From assembly GCF_958979055.1 (NCBI RefSeq), contig NC_084894.1, positions 25,203,616 through 25,267,615 on the forward strand: a DNA stretch of 64,000 bases, written 5' to 3'. Positions 11,689 to 23,377 of this stretch are shown here, one piece after another. Made by a program: the position numbers and the translations under genes. The number at the start of each line of letters is the position of its first letter. The stretch's first letter is position 1. The DNA comes from Alnus glutinosa. Its lineage: Eukaryota; Streptophyta; Magnoliopsida; Fagales; Betulaceae. A model generated the notes under the pieces. It made no database searches. It was given only the letters and a program-made list of their open reading frames with translations, and was not told the DNA's origin.

Positions 11689-13356
11689 ATGGAAAAGGAA
11701 GGAAAGAGACGGCTCAGGGTGGTGCTTGTAGCGGCGCCGTTCCAAGGCCACATAACCCCAATGCTTCAGTTGGGCAGCATCCTCCACTCCAATGGCTTCT
11801 CCATCACAGTCGCTCACGCCCAGTACAATTCCCCCGACCCTTCAAGCCACCCTGAATTCAGCTTTCTTCCCTTGCCGGATACCTCAACGCCCGTCTTCTT
11901 AACTGGCGAGATAATAGCTTCTGCTGTGCAGCTCAATGCCAATTGCAAAGCTCGTTTCCGAGAATGCTTGGCTGAAGCGATGAGGCAACAGGGCTCGGAC
12001 GATGAAATCGCCTGCATCATCCACGATGAGTTTATGTACTTTTCCGAAGCAGCGGCAAAGGATCTTATGATTCCAAGCATCATTTTACGCACCAATAGTG
12101 CTGCCCATTTTCTTGCCCGTACTGCCCTTATCCAACTCAAGACAGAAGGCCACATTCCCTTCCCAGGTATATATTTTTATGTTCGAAATTCAACATGAAA
12201 AAGAAAAGACTAATGCTACCAAACACATTTTTATTTAAAGTTTATCCCACAATAGACGACAAATTTTCTTTAAACAACAATTTTAAACTTAAAATCTTTA
12301 ATTTGATATTAAGTTAAATCACAATTTATAAATTTAAACGAATAAAAAAATTATGAACTTAATAATTTAATTAATATTCTAAGTGAGGCGGAGAGAGAAA
12401 CAATACAAAATAAGATCCTTCTCCAAAATATTACACAAAAATTATCTTCAATATTAAATGGTACTCATATCCCATTAAACTAATTATTATTTTTATGGAT
12501 TACAGAGTCTCGGTCGCAAGATCTAGTTCCGGAGCTTTATCCACTCAGGTTCAAGGATCTACCTAATTTGCAACTAGTGAGTAAAGTTTCAAACATTAGA
12601 TCATCTTCAGCCATCATTTATAATACAATTGACTGCCTTGAAAACTCATCATTGGCAAAGATTGAACAACAATGGCAAGTTCCAACCTTCCCTATAGGCC
12701 CAATGCATAGGATTTCCTCGGCCTCCTCTAGCAGCTTATTGGAAGAGGACATTAGCTGCATGGCATGGCTTGATAAACAGAGTTATGACTCAGTCATTTA
12801 TGTAAGTTTGGGAAGCCTAGCATTCATGGACGTCAAAGAGCTTGTTGAGATGGGTTGGGGGCTAGCAAACAGCCAACAACCTTTCTTGTGGGTAGTTCGG
12901 CCAGGCTCGATTCGTGGTGCTGAATGGATTGAGATACTGCCAAAAAACTTAAAAGAAAACATCAGCGGAAGAGGTTACATTGTGAAATGGGCACCTCAAA
13001 AGGAAGTTCTGGCGCATAGTGCAGTGGGAGGGTTTTTGAGCCATTGCGGATGGAATTCAACGCTAGAAAGTATTTGCGAAGGAATTCCAATGATATGCAA
13101 ACCATGTTTCGGTGACCAAGGAGTGAATACAAGATATGTAAGCCATGTATGGAAAGTAGGCCTAGAATTGGAGGGTAGAAATTTGGAGAGAGGTGAGATA
13201 GAGAGAGCAGTAAGAAGACTTATGGTGGGTGAAGAAGGGAAAGAACTGCGGAAGAGGAGCAAAAATTTGAAAAAGAAAGTTGAACTTTGCACTAAAGAAG
13301 GTGGTTCTTCCAGCAATTCCTTGAACAAGCTAATAAAGATTATTATGTCATTTTGA
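11689..13356 (+). CDS. UGT76-like UDP-glycosyltransferase, copy A
   Basis: Transfers a sugar, probably glucose from UDP-glucose, to a small acceptor in the cytosol; the acceptor is unknown. Exon 1 is 11689-12166 and exon 2 is 12506-13356, joined by a phase-1 GT..AG intron of 339 bp at the usual UGT76 place after HIPFP. The product is about 442 residues. The N-terminus carries catalytic His21 in PFQGHITPML, with a likely partner Asp113. The PSPG box is at 12988-13119, complete at 44 residues, with Trp22 and the Asp-Gln end that favour UDP-glucose. Compared with copy B, seven residues are missing in frame just before the QL(V/L)SK segment at the start of exon 2. The start MEKEGKRRLR is shared by all copies. 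No break is seen. Confidence 0.9.
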
Positions 13357-13647
13357 TTTCACAGCTGCTGTGATCAAAACTTTCTTAATTTTTTCTTTGT
13401 TCTTATTGAAGGGATCATATTTCAAGGCCATATATGGAAGTTTATCATTTCTTACTCTCTTACCAGAGTACTTATTTATATTGTTTGAAATTAAAGCACC
13501 CTTATAATTCTCTTGTGGTCTCCTAAAAGATCATCTTTGTAACGTTTGGCGCCATAAATCCAAATTATATAACGTAACCAAATACTTTTCACATTTATTA
13601 ATCATATTTATTTATTTCAAGACCAAAACGAGCCAACGGATACAATT
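13357..13647. other. 3' flank between UGT copy A and sHSP pseudogene
   Basis: 3' UTR-like AT-rich sequence following the UGT stop codon. The two genes converge here. No other feature is seen. Confidence 0.4.
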
Positions 13648-14104
13648 TCAACCAGAAATTTCAATCGCTCTAACATCAGGCTTCTTGACTTCCTCCTTAG
13701 GAACAGTGACTGTAAGAACCCCATTCTCCATGGACGCCTTCACCTCCTCCATCTTCACGTTTTCCGGCAGTCTGAACCTCCTCATGAACTTGCCGCTGCT
13801 ACGCTCCACTCTATGCCCCGTATCTCTCTTGTCTTCCTTCTCCACATTCCTTTATCCGCTGATTTGGAGCACTCTGTCAACTTCTATCTCAACCTTCACT
13901 TCCTCCTTCTTCAGCCCTGGTATTAGAAAATAAATCGGCCTTGAACACGTGGGCATCTGGGGTCTCCTTCCAGTCGATTCTGGTGTTCACATACGCAGAA
14001 TTTTCTCGAGAAAATACAGGAAAATAAGGGAAGGGGAAATCCTTGAAGGGGTCGAAGACGCTGGTTCGTCGGCCACCGAAGATTAAGCTTGGCATGATCG
14101 ACAT
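13648..14104 (-). pseudogene. Class I small heat-shock protein pseudogene
   Basis: The minus-strand copy starts [20 protein letters not shown] at 14104 and ends IEISG at 13648, so both ends of a class I gene are present. The frame breaks after the segment corresponding to FKADL. About ten extra bases replace the LPG codons, and later GE of the ISGER segment has become a stop (ISG, stop, RNVEKED). The rest of the alpha-crystallin domain ([21 protein letters not shown]...GVLTVTVPK) is well kept, suggesting recent loss. It is arranged head-to-head with the intact gene at 14525, with about 420 bp between start codons. Confidence 0.9.
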
Positions 14105-14324
14105 TCTCGCTACGATTTTGATGTTCGATGAAAGACTGAAAACGAAATTGGTATGGCTTGCTTGATGAGAGAGCTGCTTGGAATGGTGCTCGATAGTTTG
14201 TAGGAGGTCACAGGCCCAATAAAAGTTTGTGGGGGCCCATGACGGATATCAAATCCAGAGTTCCAAGCCCAACATGAAAACAAACTCCGGTCCAGACTCC
14301 TCGTGAAAAGCCACAATAGTTCAC

Positions 14325-14393
14325 GAATGTTCTAGCAACTGCTTTTTTATTTTTCTCGAAAATACTAGAATGGTCCTCCGATTACTTTAAATA
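14325..14393 (+). promoter_or_regulatory. Heat-shock promoter of sHSP gene 2
   Basis: GAAtgTTC (14325-14332) and TTCtcGAA (14353-14360) are heat-shock modules, followed by a TATA-like TTTAAATA at 14386-14393, about 130 bp before the start codon. The spacing matches sHSP gene 1. Heat induction is inferred. Confidence 0.75.
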
Positions 14394-14524
14394 CCCAACC
14401 TATCCCACCTTCCACAAACCATCGAGTTCCAAGTTCCAACAACAATTACAAGCAGCTCTCTCAGTGACCACGCAATCCCAATTTCGTTTCAGTCTTTCAA
14501 TCGAACGTCAAAATCGTAGGGGCA

Positions 14525-14968
14525 ATGTCGATCATACCTAGATTTTTTGGTGGCCGACAAAGTAGTGTCTTCGACCCCTTCAAGGATTTTCCCTTCCCCA
14601 CTTTCCCTGAATTTTCTCGGGAAAATTCTGCGTTTGTGAACACCAGAATCGACTGGAAGGAGACCCCAGAAGCCCACGTGTTCAAGGCCGATCTTCCGGG
14701 GCTGAAGAAGGAGGAGGTGAAGGTTGAGATAGAAGATGACAGAGTGCTCCAGATCAGCGGAGAGAGGAATGAGGAGAAGGAAGACAAGAACGACACGTGG
14801 CATAGAGTGGAGCGTAGCAGCGGCAAGTTCATGAGGAGGTTCAGGCTGCCGGAAAATGTGAAGATGGAGGAGGTGAAAGCGTCCATGGAGAATGGGATTC
14901 TTACGGTCACTGTTCCTAAGGTGGAGGTCAAGAAGCCTGATGTGAAATCCATTGAAGTTGCTGGTTGA
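14525..14968 (+). CDS. Class I cytosolic small heat-shock protein, second copy
   Basis: An intronless 147-residue chaperone, the paralogue of 5224-5667. It has DPF at 17-19, an alpha-crystallin domain at about 41-131 with GILTV at 124-128 in place of GVLTV, and the C-terminal IEV docking motif. The start at 14525 ([10 protein letters not shown]) is the family start. No targeting peptide is present. It shares a 420-bp intergenic region with the broken minus-strand copy. The heat-shock modules and TATA box are complete, so expression under heat is expected. Both intact copies keep every conserved domain residue that I can judge. Confidence 0.95.
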   Translation: MSIIPRFFGGRQSSVFDPFKDFPFPTFPEFSRENSAFVNTRIDWKETPEAHVFKADLPGLKKEEVKVEIEDDRVLQISGERNEEKEDKNDTWHRVERSSGKFMRRFRLPENVKMEEVKASMENGILTVTVPKVEVKKPDVKSIEVAG

Positions 14969-15028
14969 AGCAATTGTATGATTGTACCAATGAGTCTCTA
15001 ATAACTCTAATGACTTTACCATCACCAA

Positions 15029-15447
15029 ATACTTGTATCAAATGGATTTGAGCACAGTGTTCAAAAAAATCAATTTTTTCTTCAAATTTAGTATATGTCG
15101 AACATTAATTGTCAAAGTTCAAATGGTTCTGTCCCGTTATCTTTATTCTGATTATACCAAGAACCCATGTATTGTTAAAATGACTAGAAAAATGGTAAAT
15201 CGAAGGAAAAGTTTCGAACCCTTGATTTTTCTGCAATAACGGCAGCCATAGAAGTGGAACTTGACCTATCATCTTCAACTTTATTTTTCGTCTCCGAACA
15301 CTCAGCTTTGTAATAAATGCCCATACTTTTTGCAATAATAAAACATAACTTTTTCTCTTGGCCTTGAATTGCGGTTGACCTCTTTTACCTGAATTTCTCT
15401 TATTGGATCGACCTTAAAATTAAAAGAATTTTTTTTAACGATTTTTA
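15029..15447. other. Intergenic, no gene seen
   Basis: AT-rich sequence downstream of sHSP gene 2. Short open frames look random. Confidence 0.4.
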
Positions 15448-17052
15448 GAATTCGTTTGGGTTTGCGATTTCAAAAAATACGATTTAAAATCACGATTTTA
15501 AAATGTGTGATTTAAAAAAATTGATTTTTAAAAACGCAGTTAAGCGTTTGCTAAAATCGCAATTTAGTATTTAAAATCGCAAATTAGCCTTTAAAATTCT
15601 GCGTTTTAAAAAAAAAAAAACATCATTTTACCTGCGATTTGAAAAAACAAATTTTCTGCATTCTCAAATCACAATTTTTAAAAACGCAGTTCCCAAACCA
15701 CTGCAAAAAAATCACATTTTCTTGACGGTTTTCAGAATTATAGTTTTACAGACGGTTTTATCAAAACTGTCAGTAAATTTAGAGACGGTTTTATCAAAAC
15801 TGTTTGTAAATTTAGAGACAGTTTTATAAAACCGTCTGTATATTTTAATTTTCAGACGGTTTTTTCAAAACCGAATGTAAATTTAGAGATGGTTTTATAA
15901 AACCGTCTAGAAATTAATATCCAAATTAATTTAGAGGCGGTTTTTTTCTCAAACCGTCAGCAAGTCACATACAGTTTACAGACCGTTTCAAAAGAAACGT
16001 CTGTAACATTTTTTTTTTTAAAATTCTTTTTGAAACCCATCGTTCTTTTCTTTTCATGTTGTTTCTTTCTTTCTCTACGTTCTTCTCTGAAAAACCCATC
16101 TCTCTCTCAGAGCTCTCTTCATTCTTCTTTCTCTCTCCGGCCAGTGATTGAAGACGGACGTTGACAGCATCTGGACGGTCGGCGGGAACGGGACGCGCAA
16201 CGGCATTTGGACGGTTGGCTAGAACAGGACACGCGACGGGATCTCGCGACGGTTTTCAGCCGTATCCGGCCAGATCTGTCGAACGTATGTCGGTGTACGT
16301 GTGTGGGTTTGACAGATCTGGCCGAAACCCACGCTCGGCCGGATCTGTGGCCGGAATGCAGAGAGAGATCCGGCCGAAATACATGGATTTCCGACCGGTT
16401 CTCTCTTCCTCTTTCTTTTTCTCCCCCCTCCGGCTCCTCCTTGTCACCATTCTCTTCCAAACTACCGGATGAATCTAACCGTGCTCATAACAATCTTTGG
16501 TTTTTTTTTTTTGGGTTTGGATTGTGTTTGTTTTACATTTTGTATTTCTTTTTGGTTTAGAGTTAATGCTTGATGGGTAGTGCAAGAGGAGATCGCATAC
16601 GTGCAACTGTGACGACCTTCCGGTGGTCCTTTAGTCGGCGAGATGGTGGAGATATGCAACTTGACAACCATCCGGTGGTCCTTCAGCCGGATGGACAAAA
16701 TAATTATAATTATAATTATATTAGAAAATAATAATGATTATAATTAAAAAAAAAAAAAAAAAAAACAAATTATGGACAGTTTTGGACAAAACCGTCCAGA
16801 ATTTTCTAGCTGGAATTGCGGACGGTTTGACCCAAACCGTCCATAACCCGGATTAACGACACATATTCTTGGACGGTTTCAAACCGTCCAGAAAAAACCG
16901 TCTGGACCTTTTTCCAGACGGTTTTTTGCAATTTATGGACGGTTTCAAACCGTCCAAAATTGCCAAACTTTTTGTAGTGAACAATTTGTGTTCTGCAATT
17001 TAGTATAAAATCGCACTTATTGTCTACGGAATCACAATCTTAAACGCACCCT
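15448..17052. mobile_element. Older hAT-like MITE split by a CACTA element
   Basis: The outer ends GTTTGGGTTTGCGATTT (left) and AATCTTAAACGCACCC (right, inverted) bracket sequence rich in AAATCGC/GCGATTT words. These words are characteristic of short hAT-like elements in dicot DNA. The CACTA element at 15699-16979 interrupts it, so this one is older. Class assigned from end style only. Confidence 0.4.
15699..16979 (+). mobile_element. Non-autonomous CACTA (En/Spm) transposon
   Basis: It begins CACTGCAAAAA and ends TTTTTGTAGTG, the CACTA-superfamily termini with one mismatch. It is flanked by the 3-bp target duplication AAC (15696-15698 and 16980-16982). Both subterminal regions hold many copies of GACGGTTTT / AAACCGTC in both orientations, which is where the TnpA-type protein binds in this superfamily. 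The 1281-bp body has no transposase. Its centre (about 16130-16480) is GC-rich, unlike its surroundings, and contains phrases shared in inverted orientation with 29150-29420. It may be captured host sequence. Confidence 0.88.
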
Positions 17053-17099
17053 TAATAAATAAACTCTTTGCCTAATATATATATATATATATCAGATCC

Positions 17100-17920
17100 A
17101 AAAGTAATTTTATTATTGTCATCAAGATGATCACAAAGAGATGTATCTTTTTTCATCTTAAGTGTATATCAGTTAGTGAGAGACTTCTTTGTGTACAAGC
17201 TTTTTAGCTTCCTTTAAAGTTCACCGGTTGTTTCTTCATCGACGATTTCTCTTAATACTCTATTTGAAAGAACCAACAAAATTACACTTTGAGTTTTTTT
17301 TTCAAGTTCCGCACCTTCATCCTTTGTGGATGTTGATGGTGTCTTGGCATCTAAAATCTTCACTAAGCCTTGTTGTCGCAACAAGGCAGACATCTTGTTG
17401 CTACAAATGCTAAAAGTATTCTAACCATCAAACTTTTATAGTCTAAATTTTTTGCACAAACCATCCTAAAAAAAAGAACTCGAGCCCTGGTATCAATTTT
17501 GTTGTGACAAAATAATTTAAGGCTCCCAAAGAATTAGAAAAAGAACATAATAAAAATAAGTCAATCATACAGGACATCAAGCTTTAACATGGTTCAACAA
17601 TCTTATATCCCCAAGGGAGACAACCAGGACGAAATTTATTATCAAAAAGATTAAGTATACGAAATAGTATGGAGAAAACCTCTCAAATAAAATAAAATAA
17701 AATAAAGCACTAATACACCAAAAGCCTCATACTCTAACAAAAGAAAATTACTACACAAAAGAAAAAAGAAAAAAGTCCATATCCCCCTAACAAAAGATTT
17801 CATCAATTCAATGCCCTCCATCGAAGAAAATACTATTAATAAAAAAATCCTAAAAATTAACAAAAATAAATAAAAAATAAGAATACACGAACAAGGAGTA
17901 GCCCTCTTTAGGCCAAATGG
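17100..17920 (-). mobile_element. Ty1/copia fossil: gag piece and LTR-like flank (broken)
   Basis: The minus strand near 17160-17440 encodes a UBN2-type copia gag segment (SALLRQQGL..., ILLVLSNRVLREIVDEETT). To its right an LTR-like flank begins with TGTTGTGAC at about 17500. Only fragments remain. Old and broken. Confidence 0.55.
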
Positions 17921-19240
17921 CAAGATAGCCGAACTATCTCGAAATAGTCAAGGGTAATTTGCCCATCCTCTTCCACTATATTTGGGAGGCCGAACCACCC
18001 TCAATAGCCATTAAGACTTTTTTAAAGAAAAAAAAAAAAAAAAAAAAAACTCTCTTTAATTCTCTTGTGCGTGAAGTTTGAATTTAGATCTGAAATTGAA
18101 CAGTGGATTGAAAGACTGGATTCAAATGAATACACGTTGCTTGTATTATATATATATAAACTATAACAGCGTGATGAATAATTGACATTTGAAAATTAAA
18201 GCTAATAGATAAACTAGACACTGTCACTGAGAATCTGAGAGAGATATATAGCTATACAATACATTTGAACCTTTAAAATACGTACAACAGATAGATGGGA
18301 TGCAGGCTATGCAGCTGTCATTATCTTCAATGGACGTCGTCTTTGACTTCAAATAATTAATGCTTGGATAGACTGATCATTTATATTTATTTGCTTCTAA
18401 TTATCTTCAGCCTTTACACTACTAGTCACTACCAGCTAGCGGATGAGGCGGAATTACTATCATGCTCAACACGTGGTGGCTTACAAAAAAATTAATTTCT
18501 GCGCTGCGATCTGTTTTGTTTTTTTCACGTCCATGGCCGACATCCGACAGACTGGACTTTTATAGAAGCTAAAGTCGCGGATGAAAGAATACTCGAAATC
18601 CAAGGGGGAGAAGAACGCAGCACGCTTCAAATCAAGGCTAAAACCCCACCGACAAGACTTGATTTTCCCAAGTTTCTTAAGCAACATCACATGGTTGTGT
18701 AAGAATTGTACACTTGTATAGATATATAGGTGGTGAGATTTATGTAGTGGAATCCATCATATGAATCTCACCTCATGTGTTTACAGTTGTGCATAACTGT
18801 TGTGCTCCAATCAACTCTCATCTGCATTTGCGTTCGCATCATATTTTTATTAACTGCATCCGTATGGTTATTATCCGTTATCCGCATATTAGGTAATGGA
18901 CATTTTGTGTTTTCTTTGAGTCTATAATTTTAATTTAGACCTGTTTTAAACTGATTTTTAGTATTTTAAGCTTGTTTTAATTAAAATTATGGTAAATTTA
19001 TTAAATATAATATATAAAATATATATTATATATAAAGAGTATGTAAATACGATTAATACTCTAAAATAATTTCTCACGTCCGCACGTATGAATAATAATT
19101 TTTATTAACCGAATCTACGTTCGAATATGCAGACAGATAATTAATGGATAGCAAATAGTTGTGATTAGGGTACATCCGCACCGCACGGTACTCTCGTAGT
19201 GTTTAGACTGTCAGCACTATAAAGAACTTGGCAACGGGAT
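17921..19240. other. Intergenic, no certain gene
   Basis: Holds an A-run near 18028-18050 and a 69-codon open frame (18481-18690, minus) without recognisable domains. Phrases such as ATCCGTTATCCGCAT near 18875 recur at 30265, pointing to a repeat family. Nothing firm is seen. Confidence 0.35.
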
Positions 19241-19354
19241 TTGCCCACTTTAAAATAAGCACAAGCAGCCAAGATTGCGTCGATTTTCAAACTTTTTCTT
19301 TACTGTTTATCCAGTTAATGCCTCCACCACTACGTGCTCGATCCAAACAATAAG

Positions 19355-19373
19355 CCTTCGTCATTGCATACGC
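19355..19373 (+). promoter_or_regulatory. Conserved 5' block of UGT copy B
   Basis: CCTTCGTCATTGCATACGC, identical to the block upstream of copy A, about 75 bp before the start codon. An upstream CACAAGCAGCCAAGATTGC phrase (about 19260) is also shared with copy D. Confidence 0.5.
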
Positions 19374-19447
19374 TATCAAGATTCAGATCTTGCCGTGTCT
19401 TATTCAACTCTAAACTCTGTCCCTGCCAGAGAGAGAGAGACTGAGAG

Positions 19448-21519
19448 ATGGAAAAGGAAGGAAATAGACGGCTCCGGGTGGTGCTTGTACCGGGGCCGTT
19501 CCAAGGCCACTTAAACCCAATGCTTCAGTTGGGCAGCATCCTCCACTCCAATGGCTTCTCCATCACTGTCGTTCACACCCAATACAACTCCCCAAACCCT
19601 TCAAGCCATCCTGATTTCAGCTTTCTTGCCTTGCCAGATTCCTCATCCATCTTCACTGGCGAGTCCTTCATTCCTTTTGCATTGCAGCTTAATGTCAATT
19701 GCAAAGCTCCTTTCCAGGAATGCTTGGCTCAAGTGATGAGGCAACAGGGACTGGACGATGGAATCGCCTGCGTTATCTACGATGAGATCATGTACTTCTC
19801 CGAAGCAGCGGCGAAGGATCTGAAGCTTCCAAGCATCGTCCTACGCACTGGTTGCGCTGCCCTTTCTCTTGCTGGTCATGCCATTTTCCAACTGAAGGCA
19901 GAAGGCCACATTCCCTTCCCAGGTATATACATTGTCTCTTTCTCTTTGAAACTCAAAGCCTCTATTTAAATCATAGGTTATAAATTTAATAATTTAATTA
20001 AGGGTTAAATACCCTATTGGTACTTGAGTTTAAACTTTTTTAAATTTAGTACTTGAGTTTTCATTTGTTTCATAGATAGAAATTGAGTTAAGCTTAAAAA
20101 TCTATTTGGTACTTCTGTTATATTTTTTCGTCTAAATATTAATAATCTGCCACGTGTCAACATCAAAAAAATAAAAAAATCTTTAAAAAAATTATATAAA
20201 AATAATAAAATAATACAATTTAAAAAAAAAGTAAAAAAAAATGAGCCACCCCTCTTTTTTTAATTTTTTTTTTTAAAAAAATTTGTATTATTTTTAAATA
20301 ATTTTTTAAAGATTTTTATTTTTATTTTTATTTTTTTTATTTTTTTTATTTTTTTTTTTATATAGTGCAACACGTCAACCTCAACGGTTACTATTTTGAT
20401 GAAAAATATAACAGAGGTACCAAACGGGTATTTGAGTTACCACCTATAAAACAAATAAAATTTGAAGTACTAAATTTGAAAAAGTCTAAAACTCAAGTAC
20501 CAATAGGGTATTTAACCCTTTAATTAATAATAATCTAAGTGAGGAGGAAGGAGGAAGAGCAAGCTCCTTCTGTCAGGCGTAAATTATCTTCTTACTATTA
20601 AATGATCATAGCACATCAAACAAATCACTTAAACCTTTTTTGAATTACAGAATCGAGGTCGAAGGATCCAATTCTGGACCTTTATCCACTCAGGTTCAAG
20701 GATCTACCTATTATGGAAAAATTAGAGAACTTTATGCAACTGCTGAGTAAAGTTGCCAACATTCGAACATCTTCGGCCATCATTTATAATACAATTGACT
20801 GCCTTGAAAATTCATCAATGGCAAAGATCCAACAGCAATGTCAAGTTCCAATCTTCCCAATAGGCCCAATGCATAGGATTGCCTCGGCCACTTCTAGTAG
20901 CTTATTGGAAGAGGACACTAGCTGCTTGGCATGGCTTGATAAGCAAAGTTTTAATACAGTCATTTATGTAAGCTTAGGAAGCTCGGCATTCATGGACGTC
21001 AAAGAGTTGGTTGAGATGGCTTGGGGGCTAGTGAATAGCCAGCAACCTTTCTTGTGGGTGGTTCGACCAGGCTTAGTTCCTGGTGCAGAATGGAATGACA
21101 TACTGCCTCAAAGTTTTAAAGAAAACATTGGCAAGAGGGGTTACATTGTGAAATGGGCACCTCAAAAGGAAGTTTTGGCGCATGATGCAGTGGGAGGGTT
21201 TTTGAGTCATTGTGGATGGAATTCAACGTTAGAGAGTATTTGCGAAGGAGTTCCAATGATATGCCGGCCATGTTATGGGGATCAAGGAGTAAATGCAAGG
21301 TATGTGAGCCATATATGGAGAGTTGGCCTGGAATATGAGAATAAATTTGAGAGAGGTGAGATAGAGAGAGCTATAAGAAGACTTATGGTGGATGACGAAG
21401 GGAAAAAGATGCGAAAGAGGGGCAAAGATTTAAAAGAAAGAGTTGAACTTTGCACTAGAGAAGGTGGTTCATCTAACAATTCCTTGATCGAGCTAATAAA
21501 GATGATCATGTCATTTTAA
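19448..21519 (+). CDS. UGT76-like UDP-glycosyltransferase, copy B
   Basis: Exon 1 is 19448-19922 and exon 2 is 20651-21519, joined by a phase-1 intron of 728 bp that carries a palindromic repeat (20001-20520). The predicted protein is 447 residues, normal for the UGT76 family. It has His21 in PFQGHLNPML, Asp112 as likely partner, and a complete PSPG box at 21154-21285 with Trp22 and Asp43-Gln44, suggesting UDP-glucose use. The N-domain should bind the acceptor and differs most from copies A and D at residues 65-100, so acceptor range may differ. No signal peptide or membrane segment is seen. This is the best full-length copy with no missing residues. Confidence 0.92.
20001..20520. mobile_element. 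Palindromic element inside the intron of UGT copy B
   Basis: The left end reads AGGGTTAAATACCCTATTGG and the right end is its inverse. The inverted stretch runs about 60 bp and continues more loosely inward. TTTAATTA flanks both sides, a probable 7-8 bp duplication. The centre is low-complexity A/T. It lies wholly within the intron, so the coding sequence is unaffected. Related decayed units are near 30597-30800 and 55825-56370. Confidence 0.65.
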
Positions 21520-21748
21520 TTTTGCATATGCTTTGATTAAAACATTTTCTTTTTTCTTATTGGAGGGATCATATTTCTTGTCCATATACAGAATTTCCAA
21601 AAAATAAAAATAAAGAAATCCCATAGTTGTCATTTATATATATTTTTTTAAGTGGTTGATATTGTAAACCACTTAAAACACGTCATATTAGCTTGTATGA
21701 AATGGATGTGATAAATGGGTACGATGACTCGAAGAGTATTGTTATTTT

Positions 21749-21861
21749 TGTTAGAATATATTCTAAATAAATTCTGTCTCTTTTCTCTCTCTTACTTCAA
21801 CTACTATTCCGCTTTTATTCTATTTTAGATTTATATACAAATCTCAACATGGTATTAGAGC
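21749..21861 (+). mobile_element. copia-type fossil: LTR end and primer site (broken)
   Basis: TGTTAGAATATATTC... ends at ATCTCAACA and is followed directly by TGGTATTAGAGC, the initiator-Met primer site typical of Ty1/copia. Only this 5' corner and a little following sequence remain. Broken. Confidence 0.55.
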
Positions 21862-22207
21862 TACTTTCATGTGGACACCTATGTTTCCTCTAAAATTTCT
21901 GCTGAAAAAAAAAAAAAAGAAAAAAAGAAAAAGAAAAAGAGAAAAGGGTAAATCTCTTTTCACAGCCGTTCATCCACTGTTCTGCCGGGCATCCTTTCCT
22001 GCAACTTTGGCATCAAGTAGTTATGCTTTTGCATTGTATTCCTCTTCTTTAGATCCAAATCCTATTCATGTGCCATCTCCAGAATCGAGATACTCAAGCA
22101 CTGATTGGTGGCTACTCTAGAATTTGTTGATTCCAGTGGTTTCATGGCGTCTTAGGCGAATTCCCATCCAATTTGTGGTGTTTAATAGTGGTTTTAGTTG
22201 TTTCTAG

Positions 22208-22804
22208 TTGCTTGACATGGTTTGATAAATAAAGTTGTAACTCAGACATTTATGTAAGCTTGGGAAGCTAGGCATTTATGGACGTCAAAGAGCTAGTTGA
22301 AATGGCTTAGGGGCTAGTGAATAGCCAACTACCTTTCTTATGGGTGGTTCGGCCAAGCTTAGTTCTTGGTGCAAAATGGAATGAGATACTGCCCCAAGGT
22401 TTCAAAGAGAACATTGGCAAGAGGGGTTACATTGTGAAATTGGCACTCCAAAAGGAAGTTTTGGCACATGGTACAGTAGGACGGTTTCTGAGCCATTGTG
22501 GATGGATTCAACGCTGTAAAGTATTTACGAATGAGTTTCAGTGATATACAGTCCGTGTTACTGGGATCAAGGAGTGAATGCAAGATATGTAAGCCATATA
22601 TAAAGAGTAGGCCTGGAATATGAGAGCAAGTTGGAGAGAAGTGAGATAGAGAAATCTATAAGAATACTTATGGTGGATGAAGATGGGAAAGAGACGAAGA
22701 AGAGGGGAAAAAATTTGAAAGAAAGAGCCAAACTTTGCACTAGAAAAGGTGGTTCTTCCAACAATTCTTTGAACGAGCTAATAAAGATGATAATGTCATT
22801 TTAA
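22208..22804 (+). pseudogene. UGT exon-2 relic (UGT76-like)
   Basis: Matches exon 2 of copy B from the segment CLAWLDKQS to the conserved C-terminus near IMSF. Several in-frame stops occur (after FDK, in the GS-LAFMDV segment, in EMA-GLV) and frameshifts follow in the PSPG part, so it is long dead. Exon 1 and the start of exon 2 are missing. A copia fragment and unrelated sequence lie just upstream. It stands tandem to copy B, as a duplicate that decayed. Confidence 0.9.
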
Positions 22805-23377
22805 TTTCACATATGATTTGATAAATTTTTTTTTCTTGTTCTATTGGAGGAATCTTATTTCACGTACGTGGATACGGAAGTTTCAAAAAAAAAAAAAAAA
22901 ATCCCATAGTTAATCAAAAATCGAAGCCATTAAGCAGGCCCGGCTTAGTACTATAATGGAGCCTCGTACGTGGATTCATGGGCCTAACTGGATATTACAG
23001 TAAGTTTGGTAAGCGACTAGCGTATTAATGCTCGCCCACACACAACCCTCTTGAGAAATGGACAAATTTCTCTGGAATGAAGAAGCAGAGAAAGAGAGCA
23101 TTCAAGCAGCTCAATAATGCCATGATCACTACCCGAATACAAGAGATTAATTAAACTTGGTTTATGAGCTTTAAACATTCCTTCTATAAGAGTAATGGCA
23201 CAAGTTAAAATGACATGTTTTAAGTAGTTATTATTTATATATATTTTTTTAAGTGTTTTGATATTGTAAACCATTTAAAACATGTCATATCAACCTGTAT
23301 AACATAGATGTAATAAGTTGATTCAAAGTCTAGATAAGTATCGTTATTTTGCTGTTAAAGGTGCTCCTATGTATGGC
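22805..23377. other. 3' flank of UGT relic, no gene seen
   Basis: AT-rich sequence. A stretch near 23230-23300 (ATATATTTTTTTAAGTG...TTGATATTGTAAACCA) repeats one at 21640-21690, matching the tandem duplication of 3' flanks. Confidence 0.4.
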
